From positions 73,154,659-73,218,658 of the forward strand of contig CM049313.1 in assembly GCA_026874595.1 (NCBI GenBank): a stretch of 64,000 bases of DNA. Direction: 5' to 3'. Below are positions 35,330 through 47,076 of this stretch, piece by piece. Source of the DNA: Sipunculus nudus (taxonomy: Eukaryota; Annelida; Sipuncula; Golfingiida; Sipunculidae). A program made the position numbers and the translations under genes. The notes below the pieces were generated by a model. That model was given only the letters and a program-made list of their open reading frames with translations. It was not told the DNA's origin and searched no databases. Position 1 is the stretch's first letter. Every line of letters begins with the position of its first letter.

Positions 35330-37700
35330 CAAATCGTAACGACTGGACCTAGAATCTTCATTTTTGACACACTGAGAGACCTATGAACAGTCTCCATGGA
35401 AACCAGAAATTAGGTCTCTGTTACCCATATCCTTCGAGCTATGGGGCCCAAAATTACCCCACAGAATAGTCAAAAATTTCATACAAAAACTTCAATATCT
35501 CATTAACTACATCACTGATGGTCATGATTTTCGACATACATATTGATCATGAGATGTTTCATCAGTTTGTGCAGACTGGTGGCGCCACCTGTATTTTTCA
35601 ATGTTCACGAATTGTTTTCTCCATTTTTGAGACCTTTAAGGATGTAGTTATCTGTCAACAGGGTACAAATCGTAACGACTGGACCTAGAATCTTTGTTCT
35701 TGACACACAGGGAGACTCATGATAAGTCTCCATGGAAACCTGAAATTAGGTCTCTGTTACCCATATCCTTCGAGCTATGGGGCCCCAAAGTACGTACCCC
35801 CCAGAATAGTAAAAAATTTCATACAAAAACTTCAATATCTCAATAACTACATCACTGATGGTCTTCATTTTTGGCATACATATTGATCATGAGATGTTCG
35901 ATCAGTTCCTGCAGACTGGTGGCGCGACCTGTACTGTTTGATTTTTTACGATATTTTACTGTATTTTTGAGACCTTTGAGGATGCTGTGATCTGTTAGTG
36001 TGGCACAAATCGTAACGACTGGACCTAGAATCTTCATTTTTGACACACTGAGAGACCTATGAAAAGTCTCCATGGAAACCAGAAATTAGGTCTCTGTTAC
36101 CCATATCCTTCGAGCTATGGGGCCCAAAATTACCCCCCAGAATAGTCAAAAATTTCATACAAAAACTTCAATATCTCATTAACTACATCACTGATGGTCA
36201 TGATTTTCGACATACATATTGATCATGAGATGTTTCATCAGTTTGTGCAGACTGGTGGCGCCACCTGTATTTTTCAATGTTCACGAATTGTTTTCTCCAT
36301 TTTTGAGACCTTTAAGGATGTAGTTATCTGTCAACAGGGTACAAATCGTAACGACTGGACCTAGAATCTTTGTTCTTGACACACAGGGAGACCCATGATA
36401 AGTCTCCATGGAAACCTGAAATTAGGTCTCTGTTACCCATATCCTTCGAGCTATGGGGCCCCAAAGTACGTACCCCCCAGAATAGTAAAAAATTTCATAC
36501 AAAAACTTCAATATCTCAATAACTACATCACTGATGGTCTTCATTTTTGGCATACATATTGATCATGAGATGTTCGATCAGTTCCTGCAGACTGGTGGCG
36601 CCACCTGTACTGTTTGATTTTTTACGATATTTTACTCTATTTTTGAGACCTTTGAGGATGCTGTCATCTGTTAGCGTGGCACAAATCGTAACGACTGGAC
36701 CTAGAATCTTCATTTTTGACACACTGAGAGACCTATGAAAAGTCTCCATGGAAACCAGAAATTAGGTCTCTGTTACCCATATCCTTCGAGCTATGGGGCC
36801 CAAAATTACCCCCCAGAATAGTCAAAAATTTCATACAAAAACTTTAATATCTCATTAACTACATCACTGATGGTCATGATTTTCGACATACATATTGATC
36901 ATGAGATGTTTCATCAGTTTGTGCAGACTGGTGGCGCCACCTGTATTTTTCAATGTTCACGAATTGTTTTCTCCATTTTTGAGACCTTTAAGGATGTAGT
37001 TATCTGTCAACAGGGTACAAATCGTAACGACTGGACCTAGAATCTTTGTTCTTGACACACAGGGAGACCCATGATAAGTCTCCATGGAAACCTGAAATTA
37101 GGTCTCTGTTACCCATATCCTTCGAGCTATGGGGCCCCAAAGTACCCCCCAGAATAGTAAAAAATTTCATACAAAAACTTCAATATCTCAATAACTACAT
37201 CACTGATGGTCTTCATTTTTGGCATACATATTGATCATGAGATGTTCGATCAGTTCCTGCAGACTGGTGGCGCCACCTGTACTGTTTGATTTTTTACGAT
37301 ATTTTACTCTATTTTTGAGACCTTTGAGGATGCTGTCATCTGTTAGCGTGGCACAAATCGTAACGACTGGACCTAGAATCTTCATTTTTGACACACTGAG
37401 AGACCTATGAAAAGTCTCCATGGAAACCAGAAATTAGGTCTCTGTTACCCATATCCTTCGAGCTATGGGGCCCAAAATTACCCCCCAGAATAGTCAAAAA
37501 TTTCATACAAAAACTTCAATATCTCATTAACTACATCACTGATGGTCATGATTTTCGACATACATATTGATCATGAGATGTTTCATCAGTTTGTGCAGAC
37601 TGGTGGCGCCACCTGTATTTTTCAATGTTCATGAATTGTTTTCTCCATTTTTGAGACCTTTAAGGATGTAGTTATCTGTCAACAGGGTACAAATCGTAAC
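35330..37700 (+). repeat. 676-bp higher-order repeat, about 3.5 copies
   Basis: CGTAACGACTGG occurs at about 35335, 35671, 36011, 36347, 36687, 37023, 37359 and 37695. Odd copies are preceded by TTAGCGTGGCACAAAT (or TTAGTGTGGCACAAAT) and even copies by GTCAACAGGGTACAAAT. The third period is 672 because one copy lacks a four-base GTAC/TACG duplication before CCCCCCAG. The repeats are nearly identical, so amplification was recent. Confidence 0.9.
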
Positions 37701-38639
37701 GACTGGACCTAGAATCTTCGTTCTTGACACACAGGGAGACCCATGATAAGTCTCCATGGAAACCTGAAATTTGGTCTCTGTTACCCATATCTTTTGAGCT
37801 ATGGCACTCCAAAGTACAGCTCAGAATAATGGAAAATTTGATACAAAAGCTAAAGTAACTGAACAACTAATGCAGAGATAACCATATTTGTTTGCATGGA
37901 TATTGATCATGGAGTGTTTCATAAGTTTCTGCAGACTGGTGGCACCACCTGTATTTGTTGGTTTTTTTTTACGAAATTTTTCTGTATTTTTGAGACCTTT
38001 AAAGATATGAACATCTGTTAACAGGGCACAAATCATAAAAACTGGACCAAGAATCTCCATTCTTGACACACAGGGAGACCCATGAAAAGTCTCCATGGAA
38101 ACTTGAAATTAGGTCTCTGTTACCCATATTCTTTAAGCTGTATGGGTCCAAAATACCCCCCCCCCCCAGAATAATGGAAAATTTGATACAAAAACTGCAG
38201 TATTTCAATAACTACAACACTGATGGTCATGATTTTCGGCATACATATTGATCATGAGCTGTTCCATCAGTTTCTGCAGACTGGGTGTGCCACCTCTATT
38301 TTTTTCAAATTTTTACGAATTTTTTTCTTTTTTTTGAGACCTTTAAAGATGTGGTTATCTGTCAACAGGGTACAAATCGCAACAACTGGACCTAGAATCT
38401 TCATTCTTGTCATGCAAGGAGGCCCATGAAAGGTGCCTGAGGAAACTTGAAATTAGGTCTCTGTTACCCATATCCTTCAAGCTATAGGACTCCGAAGTAT
38501 CCCTCAGAATAATGGACAATTTGATACAAAAACTGAAGTATCTGAACAACTAATGCAGAGATCACCATGATTTTTTGCATGGATATTGACCATTAAGTGT
38601 TTTTATTAGTTTCTGCAGACTGGTGGAGCCGCCTGTATT

Positions 38640-39814
38640 TTTGTATCCACCAAAACGAAGTTTTGCGGATACTATGTTTTTTGACCGAGTTCCTCCGCCG
38701 CCGCGGCGTTCGTTTCAAGAGAGCTCCTTGGAGACTAATGGACCGATTTTTCCCAAACTTACACCTATTATCGGGTCACATGTGAACTGGTGCCTAACCA
38801 ATTTGCAGCGACCTCTGACCTTTCCTCTCTATCCAGTGTCCATTTGTGGGTCTGTTTCCACTCATAAACCCTCATATCTCGGGAACCGTTTGACCGATCA
38901 GGAAATAAAATTGATACAAATGTAGCCCTTGGATTGCTTTATAACATACACAAAAAATGGTGGCGCCACCTGTAACCATGTTTGCACAGTGTCCATCTGT
39001 TCATCTGCCTTGGGTTAAAATCACTCATATCTCTGCAGTGAATTGACTAATTCACCTGAAATTCGTCATGTGTATACATCCAGGATAGCTTTCTTGATTT
39101 TATGACAGGTGGCGCCACCTACGTTCACGTTCACGCTGATGACATCCAAGCTTATATCTCGGGAACCGTTTGACCGATCAGGAAATAAAATTTATACAAA
39201 TGTAGCCCTTTGATAGCTCTGTAACATACACAAAAAATGATGGCGCCACCTGTAACAATGTTTGCACAGCGTCTGTCTGTTAGTCTGCCGTGGCCTAAAA
39301 TTACTCATTTCTCTGTAGTGGTTCGACATAACTGCCTAAAATTTTGCAGGTTTATACATCGTGGACAGCTTTCTTGATTTTATGACAGGTGGCGCCACCT
39401 ACATTCTAGTTAACGCTGGACACATCCAAGCTCATATCTCAGGAACCATTTGACCGATTGGGCCAAAATTGTGCATGTGTTTAGATCTCACATAGGTCTT
39501 TATCATACACAAAACTGGAGGGGTTACCTGCAAAGATTTTTGCACAGTGTTTGTCTGTTTGTCTGCCATGGGCAAAAATCGCTCATATACATGTAGTGGT
39601 TTGACTTTTCTGCCTAAAATTTTGCAGGTGTATACAACTTGGACAGCTTTCTGGATTTGTGGTAGGTGGCACAACCTACATACACATTTAGGCTGCAGAC
39701 ATCCATGCTAATATGCAACATACCTCACTCTATTTCCCCTTGCCACTCAATCCATGCCTCACTATCCGATTTTGGCAGATACATGTAGTCACTTGTCGGT
39801 TACCCGTATTCTAG
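38640..39814 (+). mobile_element. Family C Helitron-like element nested in family A
   Basis: Begins TTGTATCCACCAAAACGAAG, whose GTATCC...AAAAC pairs with GTTTTGCGGATAC to form a 5' hairpin. The core has three ~280-bp units marked by ATCTCGGGAACCGTTTGACC (about 38877, 39157, 39437) with GGTGGCGCCACC copies at 38959 and 39108. The 3' end is ACCCGTATTCTAG. The flanking family A unit is split between CTGTATTTTT and TTTTAAAAG and resumes after the element, which supports both boundaries. The end in CTAG before T fits Helitron insertion. Confidence 0.8.
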
Positions 39815-39997
39815 TTTTAAAAGTTTACACATTTTTCTCTATTTTTTAGATATATAAATACAGACTAAATCTTGGCCTGTTGGTTAATCTGTTTGATGCT
39901 TCAGTTGAATGGGTATATACTACCATTCTGATGATAAAATTTCCTTTTGCGAATCTCTTCCCAGTCAGCTGAGCGTCATGACCCATGGGTCACTTGT

Positions 39998-40343
39998 TTA
40001 AATATCTAAGGCCTAATTACACTTTGTTAAGGACAGCCTCTTTACAACAAGTTAACGATAACTGTCTGCTTAGAAACACATATCTTTTGATATACCAATA
40101 AACCCAAATTATAAACTGACTTGACTATATGCCTGATGTATAGTTGCACGATGAAACACAGAAACTGCTGAAAACATAGATATAAGACATACAACCCCAG
40201 CCAAAACTATAATCTGAGTTATTTATAAATCTAAAGCTGTGTTATTTGTGTTATATTGACCTTATAAGAGTTAAATAAGATTAATTATTGTAGTATGATG
40301 AGGTAGATATATACAAGATACTAGATGAGATATATATATATGT

Positions 40344-40385
<42 letters not shown>

Positions 40386-40431
40386 TTCTCCATGACAAGC
40401 CAGCACGTGTGAATGACGATACACTAACTGA
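39998..40431. other. Spacer with (AT)n tract
   Basis: AT-rich sequence with (AT)n at about 40327-40381; no gene seen. Confidence 0.6.
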
Positions 40432-42345
40432 TTTTTAGCTCAGCTGACTATAAGTCATCTGAGCTATTGTCGTGGTCCATTGTCCGTCGTCCGTCCGTCT
40501 GTCCGTCCGTCCGTCCGTCCGTCCGTAGATGTGGCACGTTTTGAAACCGTAAGACCTAGGAATCCAAAATTCAGCATAATGTTAGATGTCCCCAAGATCG
40601 CCTACCAAGCTGAAAACTGGGTCTTTGCGACTTTATTCCTTTGAGAAATTAAGGAAAAACCTCAATTTTTTATTAAAATCCTATTTTCACACTTCAGGAC
40701 TGCCTAATATCAAAACCACTCATCTGTTTTTCCTCATATTTACCATAAATATTCCTCTATATAGTTCCTATGTACATGCAAGAAATTAAGTCTGTAAAGT
40801 ATAAATTCTTTAAGTTATGGGCCCAAACATAATGGACTTTGTAAAAAATCAGGAAAAATAATAACTCACTTAACATGAAAAATTTTGAAACTAGAGTCTA
40901 TTTTCTCAAGTATATAACTATGTTTAATTAAGATTCAATTGTTTACCGAAAATTAGATCTGAATTTTGTAAATTGTTTAAGTTATTAGCTTAAAAAAAAA
41001 ATTAGTACCTTAAATTTTGCCCAACTTTGACCATGGCACGTTTTTTTCCTGTAAGCACCATTGATTTAGTTTTCACAGCATGTAAACATAAATATTTAGT
41101 TTGTCTAAATCTGAAATTTGAAAATAAAAGCTTGAAAATTAAGCTAGTTATTGATTTTTTTTCTGTAGTCACTTGCTTTGATTACAGATACAGGGTCCCA
41201 CTCCAGGTCACTGGAAGTCAGCTATGCAAGGGTTTCTGATTTGTTACAGTCACTGGGGGAGATCCCCTGCTGTGACAGGTGTACAGTAATTCTCATATCA
41301 CCACCCCAATCACCCCCCCCCCCCCCCCCCCCCGCAAACCCAACCCACCATGTGTTATGCACTATTTGTTATTGTTTTCACTGTATCTCCTTAATTGTAA
41401 TGCTGTTTCCACTCCGATATGCAAAAACTTTCCTTGAAAAAATAATTAAAGGTGTAATCAAGAAGATGCAATGTTGTGTAATGTAGCATTTTTAAAGAAA
41501 TCAATTTTTTTCAATGATTTTAACAAATATAATTGAACCCATCAGTATGCTTAAATTATTATAAAATATGAAGCACATTATGGATTAATAAAGACAATTA
41601 AAAATTGTGAAATCTAAATCAAGTATTATTTATAGATACTTATTGTTTTGCAGATTTAAAAGATATATTTTTGTGGTAAAAAATAAATAAACATCTGTAT
41701 GCATGATGTGGTGTTATCTGACAAGATTGAGATTTATGATGATGCAGTTGAGAATTATGAATCAACTTTTATAAAAAAAAATTATATTCAGATATATATG
41801 TTAAATTGGAAATGTATAGAAATATAAACTTAAATTAGAAAATAATTGATGTGATAAAAAAATGAGGATTTAATACAAACATTTGTTCATTATTTTCCTG
41901 CCTCAGCAGAATTTGAGATCAGGCTTTGTTTGCCCTGTTTTATGTTGTTTATTAGCTCTATTTCAACTGTATACATTTCATTAAAAAAATACATATATAT
42001 TTAATAATATATATTATACAAAAATATAGATCCAATTGAACAAATTTGTAAACTACTGAAATGTCAACAGTTAATCAAAAAGCCAACTAATGATCATTGT
42101 AATAGTACAGATCATTTGTTCACAAACTGCTCGCATGCTTTAGTTTTAACATCAGGAAACACATGGTCAGGTCACAAAATATTTTTTGCAACAATTTCTT
42201 GCTCATCAATACAAACCAATCATATAAACCAACCATGGCCTTTATTACCTCTTCCTCTTACACTTTATCTCCATTTGATATTATTTTAGATTTTTACCTT
42301 CAAGGTTAACGTCAGCTGAGCACAGTGACCCATAGGTCCCTTGTT
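40432..42345 (+). mobile_element. Family A element 6 (subtype D body)
   Basis: TTTTTAGCTCAGCTGACTATAAG start, a (GTCC)n tract at about 40486-40528, a body similar to 32834-33200 and 49401-50060, a C-run near 41317-41333, and the end GTCAGCTGAGCACAGTGACC with CATAGGTCCCTTGTT. No coding potential was seen. Confidence 0.82.
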
Positions 42346-44360
42346 TTATTTGTTTACAGAAGACTCTGTCCACAAAGCTTTTAATGAGAAATGATTAAAA
42401 AAAATGAATCATATCATCCATACGTATCTGAATAGGCTGACCGATACCCAGCCCTAGGAAAGGCACACATCTTTCCCGGCCAATAAGCCTAAGATATTTT
42501 TTAAACCTTATATTAACTTCAATAGTGCTATTATACATCCTAATCAGAAGAATCTAGTGATGGAAGTTTGTTTCTAATAAAGACAAAGAGATTTTTATAT
42601 GACCTAGTGTGATAAAATTTAATTTGCCAGTATTTACCAGCTAATGCCAGTATTTTTCAGTAAAAAGTGGCATTTCCCAGGATCCTTAAGGTAATATTTT
42701 TGTCACTGTTATATTTTAAGTTTAATTTAGTTGTGTCTAAGAATGAAACATTTGAACTGTGTGTCACTATGAAACTGTGATCCTCCTTTATGCTGAGGTA
42801 CAATATATTTCACTCAATATATTTCATGCCAGTGAATTTTGAAGTTAATGAAGTAAACTTGTGTACAATATTTAGTCTCTGTGCCCTGAATTAGCAAGGT
42901 TTAGAACGAGGTCATTGATATCGCCAGAATTAAATAAACTTAACATATTGCGCATGCTGAGAGCTGGAACAGAGTAAGCCCATCAAACATATTATGACAT
43001 TATAACAAGCAATGCCACAATATATCTTACTTTATTCTACTTTATATTTTGTACAGATAAAGATCAAATAAAGGAGTAATAAGAAAATATTTTTATTTCA
43101 TAATGTCAGTGACAAAGAGATGCTAAAGAAGGTAAGGCAATATCAATATTGTCAACGACAGACAGTACTTAAAAAAATGTAAATAACTGTTGAAATAAAA
43201 GTGCTTGTAATTCTAGTTTATGCCTTGTCAGCTACATAACGCCTAATCTGATAGAAATTTTGCAGCAGCAAATGCTGTGACACTGGCATTTCATAAAGGT
43301 TATAGGATACATGTATCCAAGATTTTATGTGATATGATATATAATATGAAATAACAATATTATAACAAATACTAAAACTGACAATTCAAGGAGTTTGCTT
43401 TATTTTAGCTGAGCTTACTTTCAGTCATACTGAATTAAAGTGATAGGGCTTTGTCAATCATCCTTCCATCTTGCCAGCCGTCTGTCACTGCCACAAATCA
43501 TAGTCAGTGTTGCAAGCATGGTTTTCTGCATATTAATTGTTCAAGGTAACACATATCTTATAATTACAGCTTAAACTTCATGTTAATAGGCCTATATTTG
43601 TGTCATTTGTTCACACCTTGCATGCCTGTAGGTTGACTGAGTAAACCTGATTACGGATCTTAAGTTTTATCAAAATTTGAAGGAGATGTATTATATTACA
43701 AAATAAATATCATTAATTTGGCACACATGATCCTGTAAATTCATATTTAATATTTGGTCATTTTTTTTCTTTTGCAACGTGATTAAAAGTAGGAAATTGG
43801 TCAAAATACTGCCCTGCAAAATAATATTCTGTTTTATACAATAAAAAAATTATATATATATATATATTTACATATATATATAAATTAATTTATGAGGCCC
43901 CCCACACACACACATACAGAATACACTCCCTCCGTTTTAAAATGCTCCAAAGCACAGGCAAATTGAAACTGAACCTTGTGCAGTTTGACTCCTTGTGCAG
44001 TTATACATACAGTGATTCACACATTGGCCAGTGGCTCTGTGCCTACTGACCTGCAAGCAGAAACACCCAGAGCTAACAGTATATAGGTCACTGGTCAGTG
44101 TCCCAAGCAGCCAGAGAAATAGTTCCCTCTGTGTGCCAGGTTATCCACTGTGACAAATGACCAAGAAGGGCCCCTTTGAGTAGCTGATGACATACACAAT
44201 TTGGCAAACCCCCTATGCTTCTGTCCCCACAGCTACAGCGTGTGTGTTGCGTCATGAAAAAAGTCAAAATGCCAATTTTATTTTTTTTTCTGAAATGAGG
44301 AAATCGGAGGTCGGCGGGTTTGTAAACTGAAAAATTAAAAAAGTCTGGCCTTTGTGGAGT
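42346..44360. other. Intergenic DNA with a family A 5' fragment
   Basis: AT-rich. A diverged family A 5' end (TTTTAGCTGAGCTTACTTTC) lies at 43406-43500 without a matching 3' end. The minus-strand open frame at 44088-44435 has no recognised domain. Confidence 0.5.
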
Positions 44361-44369
44361 TACACAAAT

Positions 44370-44880
44370 TTGAACAGTCATTCGGCCAAGTAAGCATACT
44401 GACATAGTACTCTCAGAAATGACAGAAGCTAGCATTACCAGGTATTGTGCAAATGTTGGTCACATGACTCATATTTGAAGTTGTAGATTTAGTGGTGCCA
44501 CCTACATTGACCTGTTTTTTATGGGCAAAAAACCTCATAATTTTAGCCTCTTTCAGCTTAATGATGAATCTGTCAAGTTGAATTGTTCAATTTTTCAAAA
44601 GAATTATCCTAGGACATGGTTCTTTCAATCATATCAGAATATATTGAGTTTGTTGATTTTTGGTTGAGTTGTGAAAAGCTTAAGTTGGTCTTATGGCCAT
44701 TATTATGTCTTTTTCAAACTGAGGACTGCAATAGTGTTCTTCTACAAAATTATTAATATTTCAATTATATCTTCTGTAACATTGCACAAAAATTATTCTT
44801 AGGTGGCCTTTGTTCAAGTTTACTAGAATGATTTTTGGCAGAACTATTGGACCTTTAACAATGAAAGTACTGCATTCTTT
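44370..44880 (+). repeat. Diverged family B fragment
   Basis: Shares AAGCATACTGACATAG, CTCAGAAATGACAGAAGCTAG, GGTCACATGACTCATAT and TAGTGGTGCCACCTACATTG with family B copies at 18000-18090 and 26620-26730. The GGTGGCGCCACC palindrome is mutated here. Confidence 0.6.
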
Positions 44881-45029
44881 ATTATTCTAGATATTTTGAT
44901 AAAAAGTTTATGAATATGTCGGCTTGAAAAAAGAAATTGTAACCAAAGTCTTTCTGTATACATGTGTAAACAGATATACCAACAGGCCAAGATTGAATCT
45001 GTATCTTTAAATAGGTTGAGAAACTGCCA

Positions 45030-45560
45030 GCTGTTTCAGATTTGGGAACAGATCAAGAGTTCATTCAGTGCAGCCAGATATAGGTCAAGAGTTCAATCAG
45101 TGCAGCCAAGCACATGGCATGTGATCACCTCATGGGTGACATGTGAACACCTCATGGGCACCATGTGATCACTTCATGGGTGTCAAGCCCCTCGGGGCAG
45201 TTACCCTGCATGAGTTTATGCAATGGTGTGGCTACTATTTCTGATTTGGCAACAGGCTAGAGGTCAGTCTGGATCTATTCATAGCTTTGGCAGACTGCCA
45301 ACTGTATCAGATTAGGCAACAGGTCAAGAGTTCACTCAGTGCAGCCAGGTATGGGTCAGGAGTTTACTCAGTGCAGTAGCTGCATTCTATTTATAGCTTT
45401 GGCAGACTGCCAACTGGGTCAGATTATGCAACAGGTCAAGAGTTCACTCAGTGCAGCCAGGTACAGGTCAAAAGTTCACTCAGTCTAGCCAGGTGCAGGT
45501 CATGAGTTCACTCAGTGCAGTAGTCTGAGCAAGCAATTTGTCACAGTTCACTCGGGGCAA
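45030..45560 (+). repeat. Minisatellite of AGTTCACTCAGTGCAGCCAG units
   Basis: About ten diverged units of ~30 bp containing GGTCAAGAGTTCACTCAGTG plus CAGCCAGGTA. A second short repeat (ATGTGATCACCTCATGGGTG-like, about 24 bp, three copies) sits inside at 45117-45182, and a longer ~130-bp unit containing TTTGGCAGACTGCCAACTG recurs at about 45283 and 45403. Confidence 0.8.
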
Positions 45561-45856
45561 CAGCCTTTCTCACCTAAGCCTGGTCAGCCCCATGCATCAG
45601 ACTCAAGGTAGGTTTGATGTATTGGCCTAATATTTTGACCTGTCTATGTGTCTTTGATGGCTTTCTCGCTCACAAGACAGGTGTCGCCACCTACCATGAC
45701 TTTTGCACACGTTATTCTCAGGAGGGGTTTGATATATCAGTCTGAAATTGGGCGTATGTATATGTCTCTGATAGCTTCGTTGTATACAAGACTGGTGGTG
45801 CCAGCTACAATCCTTTTAGTGTTGTGTGCACCTATGCCAGAATTTCAGCAGTGATG

Positions 45857-46466
45857 TTTGTGTAATTGTTTCTTATTCAAAATGTTTAGTACTTGCATAG
45901 TTCATATACATGAAAAGTAATGGTCCAGCATTGAAGCATTATACCTGGTGTATTTTCCAATGCACAGGTTCGCATTAGGACGTAGGCCTTGTTTTAAATT
46001 GTTACACAAAAATGTATGGGCCTAACATTTTCTGGCCAGCCTGTGAAACCAGTTTGCATGTCGGCTGTCATCATAATTGTTATAAAATGAAAGTCTTTGG
46101 TGGCGGTGAAGTTAAAATAATACAAGGAAGTAATCATGACGGCCAGCAATGGATATCCTGGATTGTTATTCAATTCTTGATTATAAATAATTAAAATGAA
46201 ACTTTGAAAATCATATCTTACTAATAATAGGAAAATGAAAAAAAGGCAAAAAATTCGTTTCTTAAGGTAGCTTTACAAAAACATGCTAGATCAGTTAAGA
46301 AAGTATAGTTTCACAGATAATTGCATATTTCTTTATATTTGTCTGAACAGATTAATAATCGATCATCAATCGATTTGTTCAAACCAATGATAGATTATGA
46401 AAAAGGAACCAATTCCCACCACTTGTGTCTGTGTCTCTGTCTGCTTGCTTTCTCTGTAATGAGATG
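45857..46466 (+). repeat. 610-bp tandem duplication, copy 1
   Basis: Matches 46467-47076 at a constant 610-base offset with scattered substitutions and small indels. It encodes no recognised product; each copy has an open frame of ~60 codons beginning MYGP that is not supported by any motif. Confidence 0.9.
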
Positions 46467-47076
46467 TTTGTGTAATTGTTTCTTATTCAAAATGTTTAGT
46501 ACTTGTATAGTTCATATACATGAAAAGTAATGGTCCAGCATTGAAGCATTATACCTGGTGTATTTTCCAATGCACAGGTTCGCATTAGGCCTATCGGCCT
46601 TGTTTTAAATTTTTACACAAAAATGTATGGGCCAATCATTTTCTGGCCAGCCTGTGAAACCAGTTTGCATGTCGGCTGTCATCATAATTGTTATAAAATG
46701 AAAGTCTTTGGTGGCAGTGAAGTTAAAATAATACAAGGGAGTAATCTTGAGGGCCAGCAATGGATATCCTGGATTGTTATTCAATTCTTGATTATAAATA
46801 ATTTAAATGAAACTTTGAAAATCATATCTTACTAATAATAGGAAAATGAAAAAAAGGCAAAAAATTCTTTTCTTAAGGTTGCTTTACAAAAACATGCTGG
46901 CTCGGTTAAGAAAGTATAGTTTCACAGATAATTGCATATTTCTTTATATTTGTCTGAACAGATTAATAATGGATCATCGATCGGTTTGTTCAAACCAATG
47001 ATCGATTATGAAAAAGGAACCAACTCCCACCCCTTGTGTCTGTGTCTCTGTCTGCTTGCTATCTCTGTAATGAGAT
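46467..47076 (+). repeat. 610-bp tandem duplication, copy 2
   Basis: Second copy. The junction lies at TCTCTGTAATGAGAT, present at the end of both copies, with GATGTTTGTGTAATTG following only copy 1. Homology ends at TGAGAT (47076), after which unrelated DNA continues. Confidence 0.9.

Larger units (their letters stand above)
34563..39997 (+). mobile_element. Family A element 5 with higher-order tandem core
   Basis: 5' end TTTTTAGCTCAGCTGACTG with hairpin arms AGCTCAGCTGACT and AGTCATCTGAGCT (34568-34596), then a GTCC/GTCT tract. The core has ten or more ~336-bp units. From about 35300 to 37700 two unit types alternate, giving a 676/676/672-bp higher-order repeat. The 3' end is GTCAGCTGAGCG with palindrome TGACCCATGGGTCA (39979-39992) and CTTGTTT. 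A family C element (38640-39814) is inserted in the last unit. Repeated open frames of 73 codons here are by-products of the array. Confidence 0.85.

Noticed and set aside
35852-37421. Repeated 73-codon minus-strand frames (METFHRSLSVSKMKILG...) that look like a small paralogous protein family
   Set aside because: They repeat exactly with the 676-bp tandem unit, occur on both strands, lack splice or start context, and are explained by translation of the satellite-like core.
44088-44435. 115-codon minus-strand open frame
   Set aside because: No domain recognised; overlaps or abuts a family B fragment; no splice signals or codon bias to support it.
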